This document shows positions 16,265-25,403 of a DNA stretch of 64,000 nucleotides, piece after piece. This stretch comes from Clostridia bacterium. Its GTDB lineage: Bacteria > Bacillota > Clostridia > Oscillospirales > Acutalibacteraceae. The translations under genes and the position numbers were made by a program. The notes beneath the pieces were generated by a model that did not search any database, was not told the origin of the DNA, and saw only the letters and a list, made by a program, of their open reading frames with translations. The stretch spans positions 124,001 through 188,000 of the forward strand of contig JAFRQM010000049.1 of assembly GCA_017428625.1 (NCBI GenBank), written 5' to 3'. The stretch's first letter is position 1. Each line of letters starts with the position of its first letter.

Positions 16265-18526
16265 ATGGATAACGAAAACTTTAGAAAGAATAACTATTTT
16301 GAACCCGGCTGCGAAACGGAGCAGGGTTGTAGAGATGCTCTTTTTTCAGCCATTTCCTCATTCACGGATGAGGAACTCGCAGTTGTTCAGAAGGCTTATG
16401 AGTTTTCGCACAGTGCGCACATTGACCAGAAAAGGCAGTCGGGTCAGCCCTATATTGTTCACCCTCTGTCGGTCGCAAAAATTCTCGCCGACCTCGGTCT
16501 TGATTACCAGTCAATAGCAGCAGCCCTTCTTCATGACGTTGTTGAAGACACAGGCTATTCACTCAAAGATATTGAAAATGAATTCGGAGCCGAAATTTCG
16601 GAACTTGTTGACGGAGTTACCAAAATCGGTCAGGTTCCCATAAGCACCAAAGAAGAGGGCGTTTCAACAATCCGCTCGGCAAGGGAGGAACAGCAGGCGG
16701 AAAATATCCGCAAAATGCTCCTCGCCATGTCGAAAGATATCAGGGTTATTATCATAAAGCTTGCCGACCGCCTTCACAATATGCGCACGCTTATGTTTAA
16801 AAGCGAAAAAAAGCGCAGAGACATTTCGGTTGAAACAATAGAGATTTACGCTCCTATTGCGCACCGCTTGGGTATCCGGCCCATTAAAGAGGAACTTGAA
16901 GACCTTGCCATAAGTTACCTTGATCCGATCGCTTATAACGATATCAAAGAGAAACTTGAAGCGCAGAGCAAAACAAGAAATGAATTTTTGCAGGATATCA
17001 AAGACAGGGTTGAGAAACGCGTTGTGCCGGAAGTCAGCGGGGCAAAAGTCAGCGGCAGAATAAAATCCGTTCACGGCATTTACCGCAAAATGTTTATTCA
17101 GGGCAAAGAATTTGACGAAATATATGATATTTACGCTATCAGAATAATTGTCGATTCAATTACGGACTGTTACAACTGCCTCGGCCTTATTCACGATATG
17201 TTTCAGTCAATTCCCGGCAGGTTCAAAGATTATATATCCACACCCAAGCCGAATATGTATCAGTCTCTTCACACAACCGTCATAGGTAAAGAGGGCATCC
17301 CCTTTGAAGTGCAGATAAGAACATGGGAGATGCACCACACAGCCGAATACGGTATTGCGGCTCACTGGAAATATAAACTCGGCATTTCGGGCAAAGTCAA
17401 ATTCGAAGAGCGTCTTTCGTGGATAAGACAGCTCCTTGACGATCAGAAAGAGTCGGAAGATGTTGAGGACCTTGTCAGCACCATCAAGAGCGACCTCGCT
17501 CCCGAAGAAGTGTTTGTTTTTACACCCAAAGGCGATGTTTTCAATCTGCCTGTAGGTTCAACCGTAATTGACTTTGCCTATGCGGTTCATTCCGCTGTCG
17601 GCAACAGAATGATCGGTGCTAAAGTTGACGGCAGAATTGTTCCGATAGATTATGAAATCAGAAACGGCGAGATTATTGAAATACTGACCTCCTCACAGCA
17701 GGGCAAAGGCCCCAGCAGAGACTGGCTTAATATTGTCAAAACAAGTCAGGCGCGTTCGAAAATCCGTCAGTGGTATAAAAAAGAACGCAGAGAAGAAAAC
17801 ATTGTTGAGGGCAGAAACGAACTTGAAAAAGAATTCCGCCACAATTATATCCGCTTCACGCCCGATGAGTATGACGCCTTTGTGCAGAAACTCGCCGAGC
17901 GTCAGCACTGCAAAACAGTTGATGATTTTTACGCTACCATCGGCTACGGCGGAATATCGGTAGCGAAAATGATTCCCTACATAAGGGATGAATACGCGAA
18001 AATCGCCAAGGCGAAAATCCCCGAAAAGCCGATTGAAATCAACGCGGGAATAAAACGAACAAAAAGCAATGACGGTGTTGTTGTTGAGGGCATTGACAAC
18101 TGCCTGATTAAATTTTCACGCTGCTGCAACCCTCTGCCGGGCGATGAGATTATCGGTTTTATCACGAGGGGTCACGGCGTGTCAATTCATACAAGAAACT
18201 GCACCAATGTTCCCGAAGATATTTCAACCTGCGCTGAGCCGGACAGATGGATAAACGCGTATTGGGACAGCAAAAACAAAAAAGACGAATTCAAATGCAC
18301 AATACAGATTACATGCCTTAACAGAATGGGTATGATTGCAGATATTACGGGTCTTCTCGCTTCAATGAGAATTATGATAAACGACCTTAACACAAGAAAC
18401 CTGAGTGACGGAAGATGTATTTTCAGCATAACCGTCATTGTTAACAGCCTTGAACACCTCAAAAACCTTACCGACAAACTCAGAAAGGTTGAGGATGTTC
18501 TCGAAATTGAAAGAACGGGTGTTTAA
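16265..18526 (+). CDS. rel: bifunctional (p)ppGpp synthetase/hydrolase (RelA/SpoT family)
   Basis: The product is 753 residues, the normal length for the single Rel enzyme of Firmicutes that makes and degrades (p)ppGpp in the stringent response. The N-terminal HD hydrolase is intact (HPLSVAKILADL, LLHDVVEDTGYS, KLADRLHNMRTL). The synthetase domain follows (DIYAIRIIVDS, GRFKDYISTPKPNMYQSLHT, EVQIRTWEMHHTAEYGIAAHW). Then come TGS (VFTPKGDVFNLPVGSTVIDF), the conserved Cys/His region (FSRCCNPLPGDEIIGF) and a C-terminal ACT domain. The ribosome site GAGG lies 7 bases before the ATG. dtd starts two bases after its stop. Confidence 0.97.
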   Translation: MDNENFRKNNYFEPGCETEQGCRDALFSAISSFTDEELAVVQKAYEFSHSAHIDQKRQSGQPYIVHPLSVAKILADLGLDYQSIAAALLHDVVEDTGYSLKDIENEFGAEISELVDGVTKIGQVPISTKEEGVSTIRSAREEQQAENIRKMLLAMSKDIRVIIIKLADRLHNMRTLMFKSEKKRRDISVETIEIYAPIAHRLGIRPIKEELEDLAISYLDPIAYNDIKEKLEAQSKTRNEFLQDIKDRVEKRVVPEVSGAKVSGRIKSVHGIYRKMFIQGKEFDEIYDIYAIRIIVDSITDCYNCLGLIHDMFQSIPGRFKDYISTPKPNMYQSLHTTVIGKEGIPFEVQIRTWEMHHTAEYGIAAHWKYKLGISGKVKFEERLSWIRQLLDDQKESEDVEDLVSTIKSDLAPEEVFVFTPKGDVFNLPVGSTVIDFAYAVHSAVGNRMIGAKVDGRIVPIDYEIRNGEIIEILTSSQQGKGPSRDWLNIVKTSQARSKIRQWYKKERREENIVEGRNELEKEFRHNYIRFTPDEYDAFVQKLAERQHCKTVDDFYATIGYGGISVAKMIPYIRDEYAKIAKAKIPEKPIEINAGIKRTKSNDGVVVEGIDNCLIKFSRCCNPLPGDEIIGFITRGHGVSIHTRNCTNVPEDISTCAEPDRWINAYWDSKNKKDEFKCTIQITCLNRMGMIADITGLLASMRIMINDLNTRNLSDGRCIFSITVIVNSLEHLKNLTDKLRKVEDVLEIERTGV

Positions 18527-18527
18527 A

Positions 18528-18995
18528 ATGAGAGCGTTGATACAGAGAGTTACAAATTCCGATGTTACCATTGACGGCGTTCAGACCGGAAGCATCGGCA
18601 AAGGCTTTAATATACTGCTCGGAGTTATGCAGGGCGACACAAAAGAGGAGGCTGAAATACTCGCTTCCAAAATTGTTAAACTGCGTGTTTTCGACGACCC
18701 TGACGGCAAAATGAATTTAAGCATTTTTGATGTTGACGGAGAGGCACTTGTTGTTTCGCAATTTACGCTTTGCGCCGACTGCCGCAAGGGTAACCGTCCG
18801 TCTTTTGTCTCTTCCGCCCCTCCTGACGAAGCGGATGAACTCTATGAATATTTCTGCTCTCTTTTAAGAGAGAACGGTGTTAAAAAAGTCGCTCAGGGAG
18901 TTTTCGGAGCGGATATGCAGGTAGGCATTCTGAACGACGGCCCCGTAACAATCTGGCTTGACACCGAAATTTTCAGGCAAAGCAGAAGAGGGTAA
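18528..18995 (+). CDS. dtd: D-aminoacyl-tRNA deacylase
   Basis: The product is 155 residues beginning MRALIQRVTNSDVTIDG. DTD proofreads tRNA by removing D-amino acids and glycine mischarged on tRNA-Ala. The two signature motifs are present: VVSQFTLCAD (SQxTL) and ILNDGPVTIWLDT (NxGPVT). A longer in-frame opening begins inside rel; ATG 18528, directly after the rel stop at 18526, is the right start because it gives the standard N-terminus. The MBL hydrolase follows 3 bases after the stop, so the genes are translationally packed. Confidence 0.96.
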   Translation: MRALIQRVTNSDVTIDGVQTGSIGKGFNILLGVMQGDTKEEAEILASKIVKLRVFDDPDGKMNLSIFDVDGEALVVSQFTLCADCRKGNRPSFVSSAPPDEADELYEYFCSLLRENGVKKVAQGVFGADMQVGILNDGPVTIWLDTEIFRQSRRG

Positions 18996-18998
18996 ACA

Positions 18999-19643
18999 AT
19001 GCTTATAAAACTTATTGAAAACCAATACCCGATGATGGCTAACTGCTGGCTCATTTATGATGAAAAAAGTAACGAGGCGGCAATAGTCGATACCTGCGCC
19101 TTTGATGATAAAATAAACACAAAAAAAGAAATTGAAGCGCTCGGGTGCAGGGTTAAATATGTTCTTCTCACCCACGGTCATTTTGACCATATTCTCGGCA
19201 CTTACGGTATTCAGCAAAAATACGGAGCGGCTGTTGTCTGCCATAAAGGCGATGCCGCTATGCTCGCCGACGCGCAACTGAATCTCGCACGCATAAACGG
19301 CGCGGAAGATGTTTTCAACCCTGTTAAGCCGGATATTACTGTTGATGACGGCGACAGCATTTATCTCGGCGATACCGAAATAAAAGTTATACATACTCCC
19401 GGTCATACAAAAGGGAGCGTCTGCTATGTAATTGAAGATGAAAAAACCGTTTTTTCAGGCGATACGCTTTTCTGTCGCACCGTAGGCAGAACGGATTTTC
19501 CCGGCGGCAGCACGGAAGAACTTAAAGAATCTTTGAAAAAACTTCTCGCGCTTGAAGGCAATTACCGCGTTCTGCCCGGTCACAACCGTGAAACTGACCT
19601 TGAGAGCGAAAGAACCCGCAACATTTTCATCCGGAGGATGTGA
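18999..19643 (+). CDS. MBL-fold hydrolase (glyoxalase II-like)
   Basis: The product is 214 residues. The metal-binding motif THGHFDH has ligands H59, H61, D63 and H64. HTPGHTKGSV, FSGDTLF with the bridging Asp, and a final LPGHNRET complete the set of a di-zinc metallo-beta-lactamase-fold hydrolase. Short proteins of this kind beside dtd and hemZ are widespread in Clostridia and are usually annotated as hydroxyacylglutathione-hydrolase-like. Without glutathione in most such organisms the substrate is probably another thioester. It sits between dtd (3 bases) and hemZ (4 bases). Confidence 0.92.
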   Translation: MLIKLIENQYPMMANCWLIYDEKSNEAAIVDTCAFDDKINTKKEIEALGCRVKYVLLTHGHFDHILGTYGIQQKYGAAVVCHKGDAAMLADAQLNLARINGAEDVFNPVKPDITVDDGDSIYLGDTEIKVIHTPGHTKGSVCYVIEDEKTVFSGDTLFCRTVGRTDFPGGSTEELKESLKKLLALEGNYRVLPGHNRETDLESERTRNIFIRRM

Positions 19644-19647
19644 CACC

Positions 19648-21096
19648 GTGACACTGGCGATTCTCAGCCGCGATTATCAATATGAAACCGAAAAAATCTG
19701 CCGCATTTTCTTCCCCAACGAGAAAATAAATCTTGTTTTTGAAAAAGGCGGTGTTGATGAAAAAGATATAATCGAAACCAATATTGACAACGGCACGGCA
19801 ACTGTTTTCTGTTTTGTTAACGGCAAAAGGGCGCAAAGGAAAAAAGACCTGTCGCAAAGTGAAAACAAAGAACTTGAAATGGGCAGACTGCTTTATTCCT
19901 GCCTTACCGAAATAACCGGATACACTCCGCCATGGGGCGTGCTTACAGGCGTTCGTCCGTCAAAATTGATGACAAAATACATAAATGAATACGGTGAGCG
20001 GGAGGCTAAGCGGCGTTTTATTGACGAGCTGTATGTCAGCGAAAAGAAAACGGCTCTTGCCGCCGATGTTTCAAAAACCGAGTTCGGAATAATCAACCTC
20101 TCAGAACCGGATTCGTTCAGCCTTTATGTTTCAATTCCGTTTTGCCCGAGCAGGTGCAGTTACTGCTCTTTTGTTTCACATTCAATCACCACTCCCGCCG
20201 CTAAAAAACTAATGCCGGAATATCTTGACAGGCTTTGTGATGAACTTGAACAATACGGCGAAATCGCATCACGCCTCAATCTTAAAATCGAGAGCATATA
20301 TTTCGGCGGCGGAACTCCCGGCGTGCTGGAATCATCACAGCTTGACAGACTCTGCTTGCAGATTGAAAACAGTTTTGACCTTTCAACTCTTCGTGAATAC
20401 ACGGTTGAAATTGGCAGACCCGACACCGTCACCATGTCGAAACTGCGAACGCTCAAATTTCACAATGTCGGGCGCATAAGCATAAATCCGCAGACTTTTT
20501 CACAGAATATTCTTGACGCTGTCGGCAGGCAGCATACCGTTGAGCAGACTCTCAGCGCTTACCGTATGGCAAAAACGGCGGGCTTTGATTCAATAAATAT
20601 GGACCTTATAGCCGGGCTTACGGGCGATACAGCGGAGAATTTCAGCCAAAGTGTTGACACCGCAATAACATTGGCCCCCGAGAATATAACCGTTCATTCG
20701 CTCGCTTTGAAGCGTTCTTCGGAACTTGCCGTAAGCGGAGCGGACGTTGAAGACGGAGAAACGGCTGTAAGAATGCTTGACTGCGCACAGTCAAAACTTT
20801 ATGAAAGCGGTTATATTCCTTATTATATGTATCGACAGAGCAAATGCGTCGGAAACCTTGAAAATGTCGGCTGGTGCCTTCCCGGCAAAGAGTGTTTATA
20901 TAATGTTTTTATGATGGAGGAGTGTCACACGGTTTTTGCCGCCGGCGCCGGCGCGGTTACAAAACTCAAAGCACCCGACGGCGATTTCATTGAAAGAATA
21001 TTCAATTTCAAATACCCTTATGAATACATATCGAGATTTGATGAATTAACTGACAGAAAAGAAAGCATAATTGATTTTTATAAGGAACATATATGA
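19648..21096 (+). CDS. hemZ: HemZ-type radical SAM coproporphyrinogen dehydrogenase-like protein
   Basis: The product is about 482 residues. The radical SAM cluster motif is CPSRCSYC (C166, C170, C173), followed by the SAM-binding FGGGTPGVLES and the HemN-like DLIAGLTGDTAENF. HemZ proteins are paralogues of oxygen-independent coproporphyrinogen III oxidase; many Clostridia carry them without a full haem pathway, so the true reaction is uncertain. I use GTG 19648 as start: GGAGG lies 10 bases upstream, and the longer in-frame opening lies inside the MBL gene. The N-terminal ~150 residues before the radical SAM core are typical of HemZ. Its stop overlaps the next start by 4 bases. Confidence 0.9.
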   Translation: MTLAILSRDYQYETEKICRIFFPNEKINLVFEKGGVDEKDIIETNIDNGTATVFCFVNGKRAQRKKDLSQSENKELEMGRLLYSCLTEITGYTPPWGVLTGVRPSKLMTKYINEYGEREAKRRFIDELYVSEKKTALAADVSKTEFGIINLSEPDSFSLYVSIPFCPSRCSYCSFVSHSITTPAAKKLMPEYLDRLCDELEQYGEIASRLNLKIESIYFGGGTPGVLESSQLDRLCLQIENSFDLSTLREYTVEIGRPDTVTMSKLRTLKFHNVGRISINPQTFSQNILDAVGRQHTVEQTLSAYRMAKTAGFDSINMDLIAGLTGDTAENFSQSVDTAITLAPENITVHSLALKRSSELAVSGADVEDGETAVRMLDCAQSKLYESGYIPYYMYRQSKCVGNLENVGWCLPGKECLYNVFMMEECHTVFAAGAGAVTKLKAPDGDFIERIFNFKYPYEYISRFDELTDRKESIIDFYKEHI

Positions 21097-22010
21097 TTAA
21101 ATACACAGTAGAATCAATCAACTCATCGGCAAGACACGACCCCGACGGTTTTGTGCGGCAGAGCACCAAAAATTATCTTAACGCTGTCGAAAAAGCGGCT
21201 AAGTTTATTCTTGACAGCAAAAAGAAAATAGTTATGCTTGCCGGTCCGAGTTCTTCGGGCAAAACAACAACTGCGGGTTTTCTCTCGGATTTTCTTGAAA
21301 AAAGCGGAAAAAAAGCGAAAATTATTTCGCTGGATGATTTTTATCTTGAATCGCTTGAACTCTACCCGCTCAATTCAGACGGCAGTTATGATTTTGAAAG
21401 CATACATTCGCTTGACCTTGAACTCATAAGCAGTTGTTTTGAGGAAATAATCGAAAACGGAGAGACCGTTCTTCCCGTTTTTGATTTTACAACCCATTCG
21501 AGGGCAAAAGAGACAAAGCACATTGTTCTTGACAGTGACACGGTTCTGATTGTTGAGGGCATTCACGGGCTTAATCCGTTGATTACGGGCGGTCACGACG
21601 ATGAATATGTTGCAAGGCTTTATGTAAGCGTTTCATCAAGAGTATATGACGATGACAATGTTATTCTCAGCAAGCGCAATATGCGCTTTATACGCCGCCT
21701 TGTGCGCGACAGCCTTTTCAGGGCCACGCCCGCTTTTGACACTTTCGCAATCTGGAGCAGCGTTATGGCGGGGGAAGGCAAGTATATTTTCCCGTTCCGT
21801 TCCTACGCGGATATCAAACTGGATTCATTTCACCCCTGTGAGCCCGGTCTTCTTGCGGGCGACGCTTATAAACTGCTTGACTCCGTCAGGGGAACTCAAT
21901 ATGAAGAAACAGCAAATGAATTTTATGGTATTCTCAACTGTTTTGAAGTTGTTGACAGGTCGGCGCTCACGCCCGACAGCCTGCTTTGCGAGTTTCTCGG
22001 CAAACCGTAA
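21093..22010 (+). CDS. uridine-kinase-like nucleoside kinase
   Basis: The product is 305 residues. It is a P-loop kinase with GPSSSGKTT (K57), the LID/base region SLDDFYLESLELYP and Walker-B-like VLIVEGIHGLNP. These match the phosphoribulokinase/uridine kinase family. Clostridial proteins of this type often carry an N-terminal TGS-like domain; here the kinase begins almost at once, at residue ~45. The likely reaction is phosphorylation of uridine or cytidine, but the acceptor is not certain. The ATGA overlap with hemZ shows translational coupling. Confidence 0.87.
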   Translation: MIKYTVESINSSARHDPDGFVRQSTKNYLNAVEKAAKFILDSKKKIVMLAGPSSSGKTTTAGFLSDFLEKSGKKAKIISLDDFYLESLELYPLNSDGSYDFESIHSLDLELISSCFEEIIENGETVLPVFDFTTHSRAKETKHIVLDSDTVLIVEGIHGLNPLITGGHDDEYVARLYVSVSSRVYDDDNVILSKRNMRFIRRLVRDSLFRATPAFDTFAIWSSVMAGEGKYIFPFRSYADIKLDSFHPCEPGLLAGDAYKLLDSVRGTQYEETANEFYGILNCFEVVDRSALTPDSLLCEFLGKP

Positions 22011-22043
22011 TTACATTTATTTATTATTCGGAGGATGACGGAA

Positions 22044-23861
22044 TTGCGTTCATCAGACAGAACAGTTAAACATAGTTCCGCCGGTGCTGTTATTTCAACC
22101 GGTTTGCTTGTTATTGCCGCCGTGCTTTTCAGGGTAACGGTGACGAATATGCTCGGCGCGGTCGGAAGAGGATATTTCAATTCGGTTTTTGAATTGTTTG
22201 TTCTCGTTCTGATTTTATCATTTGCCTGCATACCCGAAGCGGTTGCGCGGCTTACCGCAGGTTACATTGACAACAACAGATTCCGCGACGCGAGAATTAT
22301 ATCGCGCCTTGCGGGCAGACTCGTTCTGCTTTCGGGAATCGCGGGTATGCTGTTTATGTTTATTATCGCTTACCCTTACGCTAAACTGTTCTCAGGCACA
22401 AAGGTTCTGCCTTCTTTGTTCATTATTGCCGTCGCGGTTGTTCCCTGCTGTGTTTCGGCTTGCGCAAGAGGTTTTTATGAAGGGCTTAACAGATATTCCG
22501 CCTCTAAACTCCTTAGAGCAGTTGAGATTGTTTTACAATGCGGTTTCGCGGTTTTGTTTACAAAACTGTTTAAAGACAGAGGCGCCCTCCAGTTTGCTTC
22601 CGCCGCTTCAAGCACAGGCAGTTCAGTTGTTTTCGGCACAACCGTCGGTGATTTGACATCCGCAAACGGAGTAATCGCCGTTAAAGCCGTTCTCGGCGCT
22701 GTTCTCGGCTTTATGGTTGGGTCTTTTTTGTCGGCGGTAATTACACTTTTATATAAAAAAATCAAAGGCGACGGAATAACAAAAAAAGAACTTGCCCTTT
22801 CACCCAAGGCTGAGTCTTCAAAAACCCTGCTTGACAACATTTTTTCAACGGCGGGCCCTCTGATTGCTTTTACCGTATTGATTTTCCTTATCGGAATAAT
22901 CGACATATGTGTTGTCCAGCAAAGGCTGAGCGCTGTTGTTGACGGTGAAACGGGGTTTAATCTTTTAAGTCAGATGTATGCCGAGGCGTTTTCTTCAGGC
23001 GCTACTTCATCCGTTCTCAATCTGAGCGACAAAGAAGAGGTGTCAAAATATCTCTTCGGCGTTTACGGAATTGTTATTGATATGAACGCTCTTTTTGTCC
23101 TCATCGCTTTTTTGATAAATGTTCCGTTTATGAGAAAAGCCGTTGCAACCGGTAATTATGAAGAAAAAGGCATCGGAACAGCAACAGAGTATTTGCTGAA
23201 AAAAACAATGCTGATTTCAATGCCCGCAGGATTTTCCGCCGCTCTTTTGTCAAAGCCCGTTTTTACCGCTTTGTTCGGAAGGGGAGTGTTCTCAGGCACA
23301 ATGCAGATTTCCGCGAGGCTTCTGCTTATCACGGGCTTTACGGCTTTTATTGTTTCGCTCTCAGCGGCTGTTTTATATCTTCTTTCCGCGTTGAATAAAA
23401 CGAGTTTTGCGGTTAAACTTTTAGTTGTTGCCGCAGTTATCAGAACTGCACTTGCTTTTGTTCTTACCGGAATTCCGAAAATGAATATTTACGGCGCGCT
23501 TACCGGAAGCCTTGCGTTTTTTGCGGTTATTGCCGTTGCGGGGTTTGTAAAGCTTATCTCTGCTGCCGTTATAAGACCCGATTATTTATCGGTATTTGTC
23601 AAACCCGCTTTCTGTTCGGTGTTCTGTGCTTTTACAGGCTATTGCGCAAATTCACTGCTTTGCATCATTATTCCGGACTTTAATTCATCGGGTTTTTTAA
23701 GCGTAAAAACCGTTTCGCTTCTTATTTCGCTTATCTTTGCGGCTGCAACCTATATAATTTCGTTACTTTTTGTTAAAGAATTTACAGTAAAAGATGTTTT
23801 TTCTATGTCAAACGGAGAAAATATTGCAAAAACCCTTGAAAAATATGGATTTTTGGGTTAA
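22044..23861 (+). CDS. MATE/MOP-superfamily flippase (YabM/SpoVB-like)
   Basis: The product is about 605 residues with roughly 14 transmembrane helices. The N-terminus (AGAVISTGLLVIAAVLFRV, NMLGAVGRGYFNSVFEL) matches the polysaccharide-transport/SpoVB/MurJ group of lipid-linked sugar flippases. An insert around residues 185-215 and a soluble loop near residue 260 are loop regions. The ATG at 22035 touches its GGAGG; the in-frame TTG at 22044 is 9 bases away and is the more plausible start. Its place before mazG matches B. subtilis yabM, so export of a cell-envelope lipid-linked precursor is the best guess. Confidence 0.85.
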   Translation: MRSSDRTVKHSSAGAVISTGLLVIAAVLFRVTVTNMLGAVGRGYFNSVFELFVLVLILSFACIPEAVARLTAGYIDNNRFRDARIISRLAGRLVLLSGIAGMLFMFIIAYPYAKLFSGTKVLPSLFIIAVAVVPCCVSACARGFYEGLNRYSASKLLRAVEIVLQCGFAVLFTKLFKDRGALQFASAASSTGSSVVFGTTVGDLTSANGVIAVKAVLGAVLGFMVGSFLSAVITLLYKKIKGDGITKKELALSPKAESSKTLLDNIFSTAGPLIAFTVLIFLIGIIDICVVQQRLSAVVDGETGFNLLSQMYAEAFSSGATSSVLNLSDKEEVSKYLFGVYGIVIDMNALFVLIAFLINVPFMRKAVATGNYEEKGIGTATEYLLKKTMLISMPAGFSAALLSKPVFTALFGRGVFSGTMQISARLLLITGFTAFIVSLSAAVLYLLSALNKTSFAVKLLVVAAVIRTALAFVLTGIPKMNIYGALTGSLAFFAVIAVAGFVKLISAAVIRPDYLSVFVKPAFCSVFCAFTGYCANSLLCIIIPDFNSSGFLSVKTVSLLISLIFAAATYIISLLFVKEFTVKDVFSMSNGENIAKTLEKYGFLG

Positions 23862-23893
23862 AATACAAGATGTTGTGATTCGGAGTTTCAGAA

Positions 23894-24691
23894 ATGACAG
23901 ATTTTGAGTTTAAAAACAATTATAATATTGATGATTTTCTGCATATTATGAAACTGCTCCGTTCTCCCGGCGGCTGCCCGTGGGATATTGAGCAGACTCA
24001 TAAAAGCATCCGTAAAAATCTTATTGAAGAAACTTACGAGGTTATCGAGGCCATTGATAAAGACGACAAAGTGCTTTTATGTGAAGAACTCGGCGACCTG
24101 CTTATGCAGATTATCTTCCATACTCAGATGGAAGAAGAAAACGGCACCTTCACTTTTGACGATGTCTGCGACGGTATATGCAAAAAACTCATTGTCCGCC
24201 ATCCCCATGTTTTCGGTGATGTTACCGTCAGCGATTCAGGCGAAGTCCTTAAAAACTGGGATGAAATCAAACGAAAAACCAAAGGGCAAAAATCGGTCGG
24301 CGAGTCAATGCAGAGTGTTCCCCGTGAACTGCCGGCGCTTATGAGAGCGCAGAAATTGCAACAAAAAGCCGCGAAAGTCGGTTTTGACTGGGATGACATT
24401 TCAGGCGCTATTGAAAAAATCGGTGAAGAAACAAACGAGCTTGAATCTGCCGTTGAGAATAAAGACACAGAAAACCAGATTGAAGAACTCGGCGACCTGC
24501 TTTTCTCCGTTGTAAATGTTTCAAGATTTATAAATTGCGATTCGGAAGAAGCGCTCACATTTGCAAACGATAAATTCCTCAGCAGGTTCGTTAAGGTTGA
24601 ACAGCTTGCCGCAGAGAGAGGAATTGATATGAAATCCTCTTCTCTTGAAGAACTCGACCGCCTCTGGGATGAGGCTAAAACACTTGTTTAG
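23894..24691 (+). CDS. mazG: nucleoside triphosphate pyrophosphohydrolase MazG
   Basis: The product is 265 residues with two MazG-type helical modules. The first holds GGCPWDIEQTHKSIRKNLIE and EETYEVIEAI, followed by ELGDLLMQIIFH. The second holds KVGFDWDD, EETNELESAV and ELGDLLFSVVNV. Together they give the metal-binding EExxE...ExxD pattern twice. MazG hydrolyses non-canonical or damaged NTPs to NMP and pyrophosphate in the cytosol. Unlike B. subtilis YabN it lacks the N-terminal methyltransferase-like domain. It sits in the conserved yabM-yabN-yabO region. Confidence 0.95.
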   Translation: MTDFEFKNNYNIDDFLHIMKLLRSPGGCPWDIEQTHKSIRKNLIEETYEVIEAIDKDDKVLLCEELGDLLMQIIFHTQMEEENGTFTFDDVCDGICKKLIVRHPHVFGDVTVSDSGEVLKNWDEIKRKTKGQKSVGESMQSVPRELPALMRAQKLQQKAAKVGFDWDDISGAIEKIGEETNELESAVENKDTENQIEELGDLLFSVVNVSRFINCDSEEALTFANDKFLSRFVKVEQLAAERGIDMKSSSLEELDRLWDEAKTLV

Positions 24692-24740
24692 TATGTTATA
24701 CTTCGGTATTTCATAAATACAGTTTTGAAGGAGATTCATT

Positions 24741-25022
24741 ATGAACAAAACAGAACTCATCGCTGCTGTTGCTGCAAAAGCAAATGTCAGCAAGAAAGAC
24801 GCAGAAGGCGTTATCAATGCTACTCTTGACACTATCGGTGACGCTCTCGCAAACAAAAAGGACGGCAAAGTAACCCTTATCGGTTTCGGCACTTTCGAAG
24901 CTCGCAAACGCGCTGCCAAGACAGCACGCAACCCCCAGACAGGCGCTGCCATCAAAGTTCCCGCAACTAAGGTTGCTGCTTTCAAAGCAGGCTCCGCTCT
25001 TAAAGCAAAGGTTGCAAAATAA
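24741..25022 (+). CDS. hup: HU-family DNA-binding protein
   Basis: The product is 93 residues, typical for HU. It starts MNKTELIAAVAAKANVSKKD and contains the beta-arm signature GFGTFEARKRAAKTARNPQTG. HU is the abundant dimeric architectural protein that bends DNA. A strong GAAGGAG site precedes the start. Codon choice is cleaner than in neighbours, as expected of a highly expressed gene. A strong hairpin terminator follows directly. In Bacillus yabO follows yabN without hup; an HU gene at this spot is common in Clostridia. Confidence 0.98.
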   Translation: MNKTELIAAVAAKANVSKKDAEGVINATLDTIGDALANKKDGKVTLIGFGTFEARKRAAKTARNPQTGAAIKVPATKVAAFKAGSALKAKVAK

Positions 25023-25033
25023 TTTTACTGATG

Positions 25034-25070
25034 GCCGCCCTAAGAAAGCCTTAGGGCGGCATTAGTTTTA
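25034..25070 (+). terminator. terminator after hup
   Basis: An 11-bp perfect stem (GCCGCCCTAAG 25034-25044/CTTAGGGCGGC 25050-25060) followed by ATTAGTTTTA. The T-run is broken, so some read-through into rqcP is likely. Confidence 0.8.
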
Positions 25071-25083
25071 CCGGAGAGAAATT

Positions 25084-25323
25084 ATGAGACTTGACAAATA
25101 TCTGAAAGTATCACGAATAATCAAACGCAGAACGGTCGCAAACGAAGCTTGCGACGCAAAACATGTCTCCGTCAACGGCAAAGCGGCAAGGGCTTCATAC
25201 GATGTTAAAGTCGGCGATGTCATTGAGATTACCTTAGGCTCGCAGACAAATCGTTACGAAGTGCTGACTGTGTCGGAGCACGCGACAAAAGAAGATGCGG
25301 CGGCTATGTTCAGACAACTGTAA
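25084..25323 (+). CDS. rqcP: S4-domain RNA-binding protein RqcP (YabO)
   Basis: The product is 79 residues and essentially a single S4 domain (MRLDKYLKVSRIIKRRTVAN, VSVNGKAA, VKVGDVIEI). Its B. subtilis orthologue works with RqcH to add alanine tails to nascent chains on stalled 50S subunits. Position supports the orthology: it lies after mazG and hup and before divIC. GGAGAG precedes the ATG by 7 bases. The sporulation genes yabP and yabQ, which normally sit between this gene and divIC, are absent. Confidence 0.9.
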   Translation: MRLDKYLKVSRIIKRRTVANEACDAKHVSVNGKAARASYDVKVGDVIEITLGSQTNRYEVLTVSEHATKEDAAAMFRQL

Positions 25324-25340
25324 ATTTTTTATTATAATTC

Positions 25341-25369
25341 TTGCTTTGAATTATGCGATGTGCTATTAT
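25341..25369 (+). promoter_or_regulatory. promoter for divIC
   Basis: TTGCTT (25341-25346), a 17-base spacer and TATTAT (25364-25369) preceded by TGC, an extended -10. It lies 35 bases before the divIC start. Confidence 0.65.
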
Positions 25370-25403
25370 TTTTATCGGAACAATAAAATGAAGAGATGAA
25401 AAT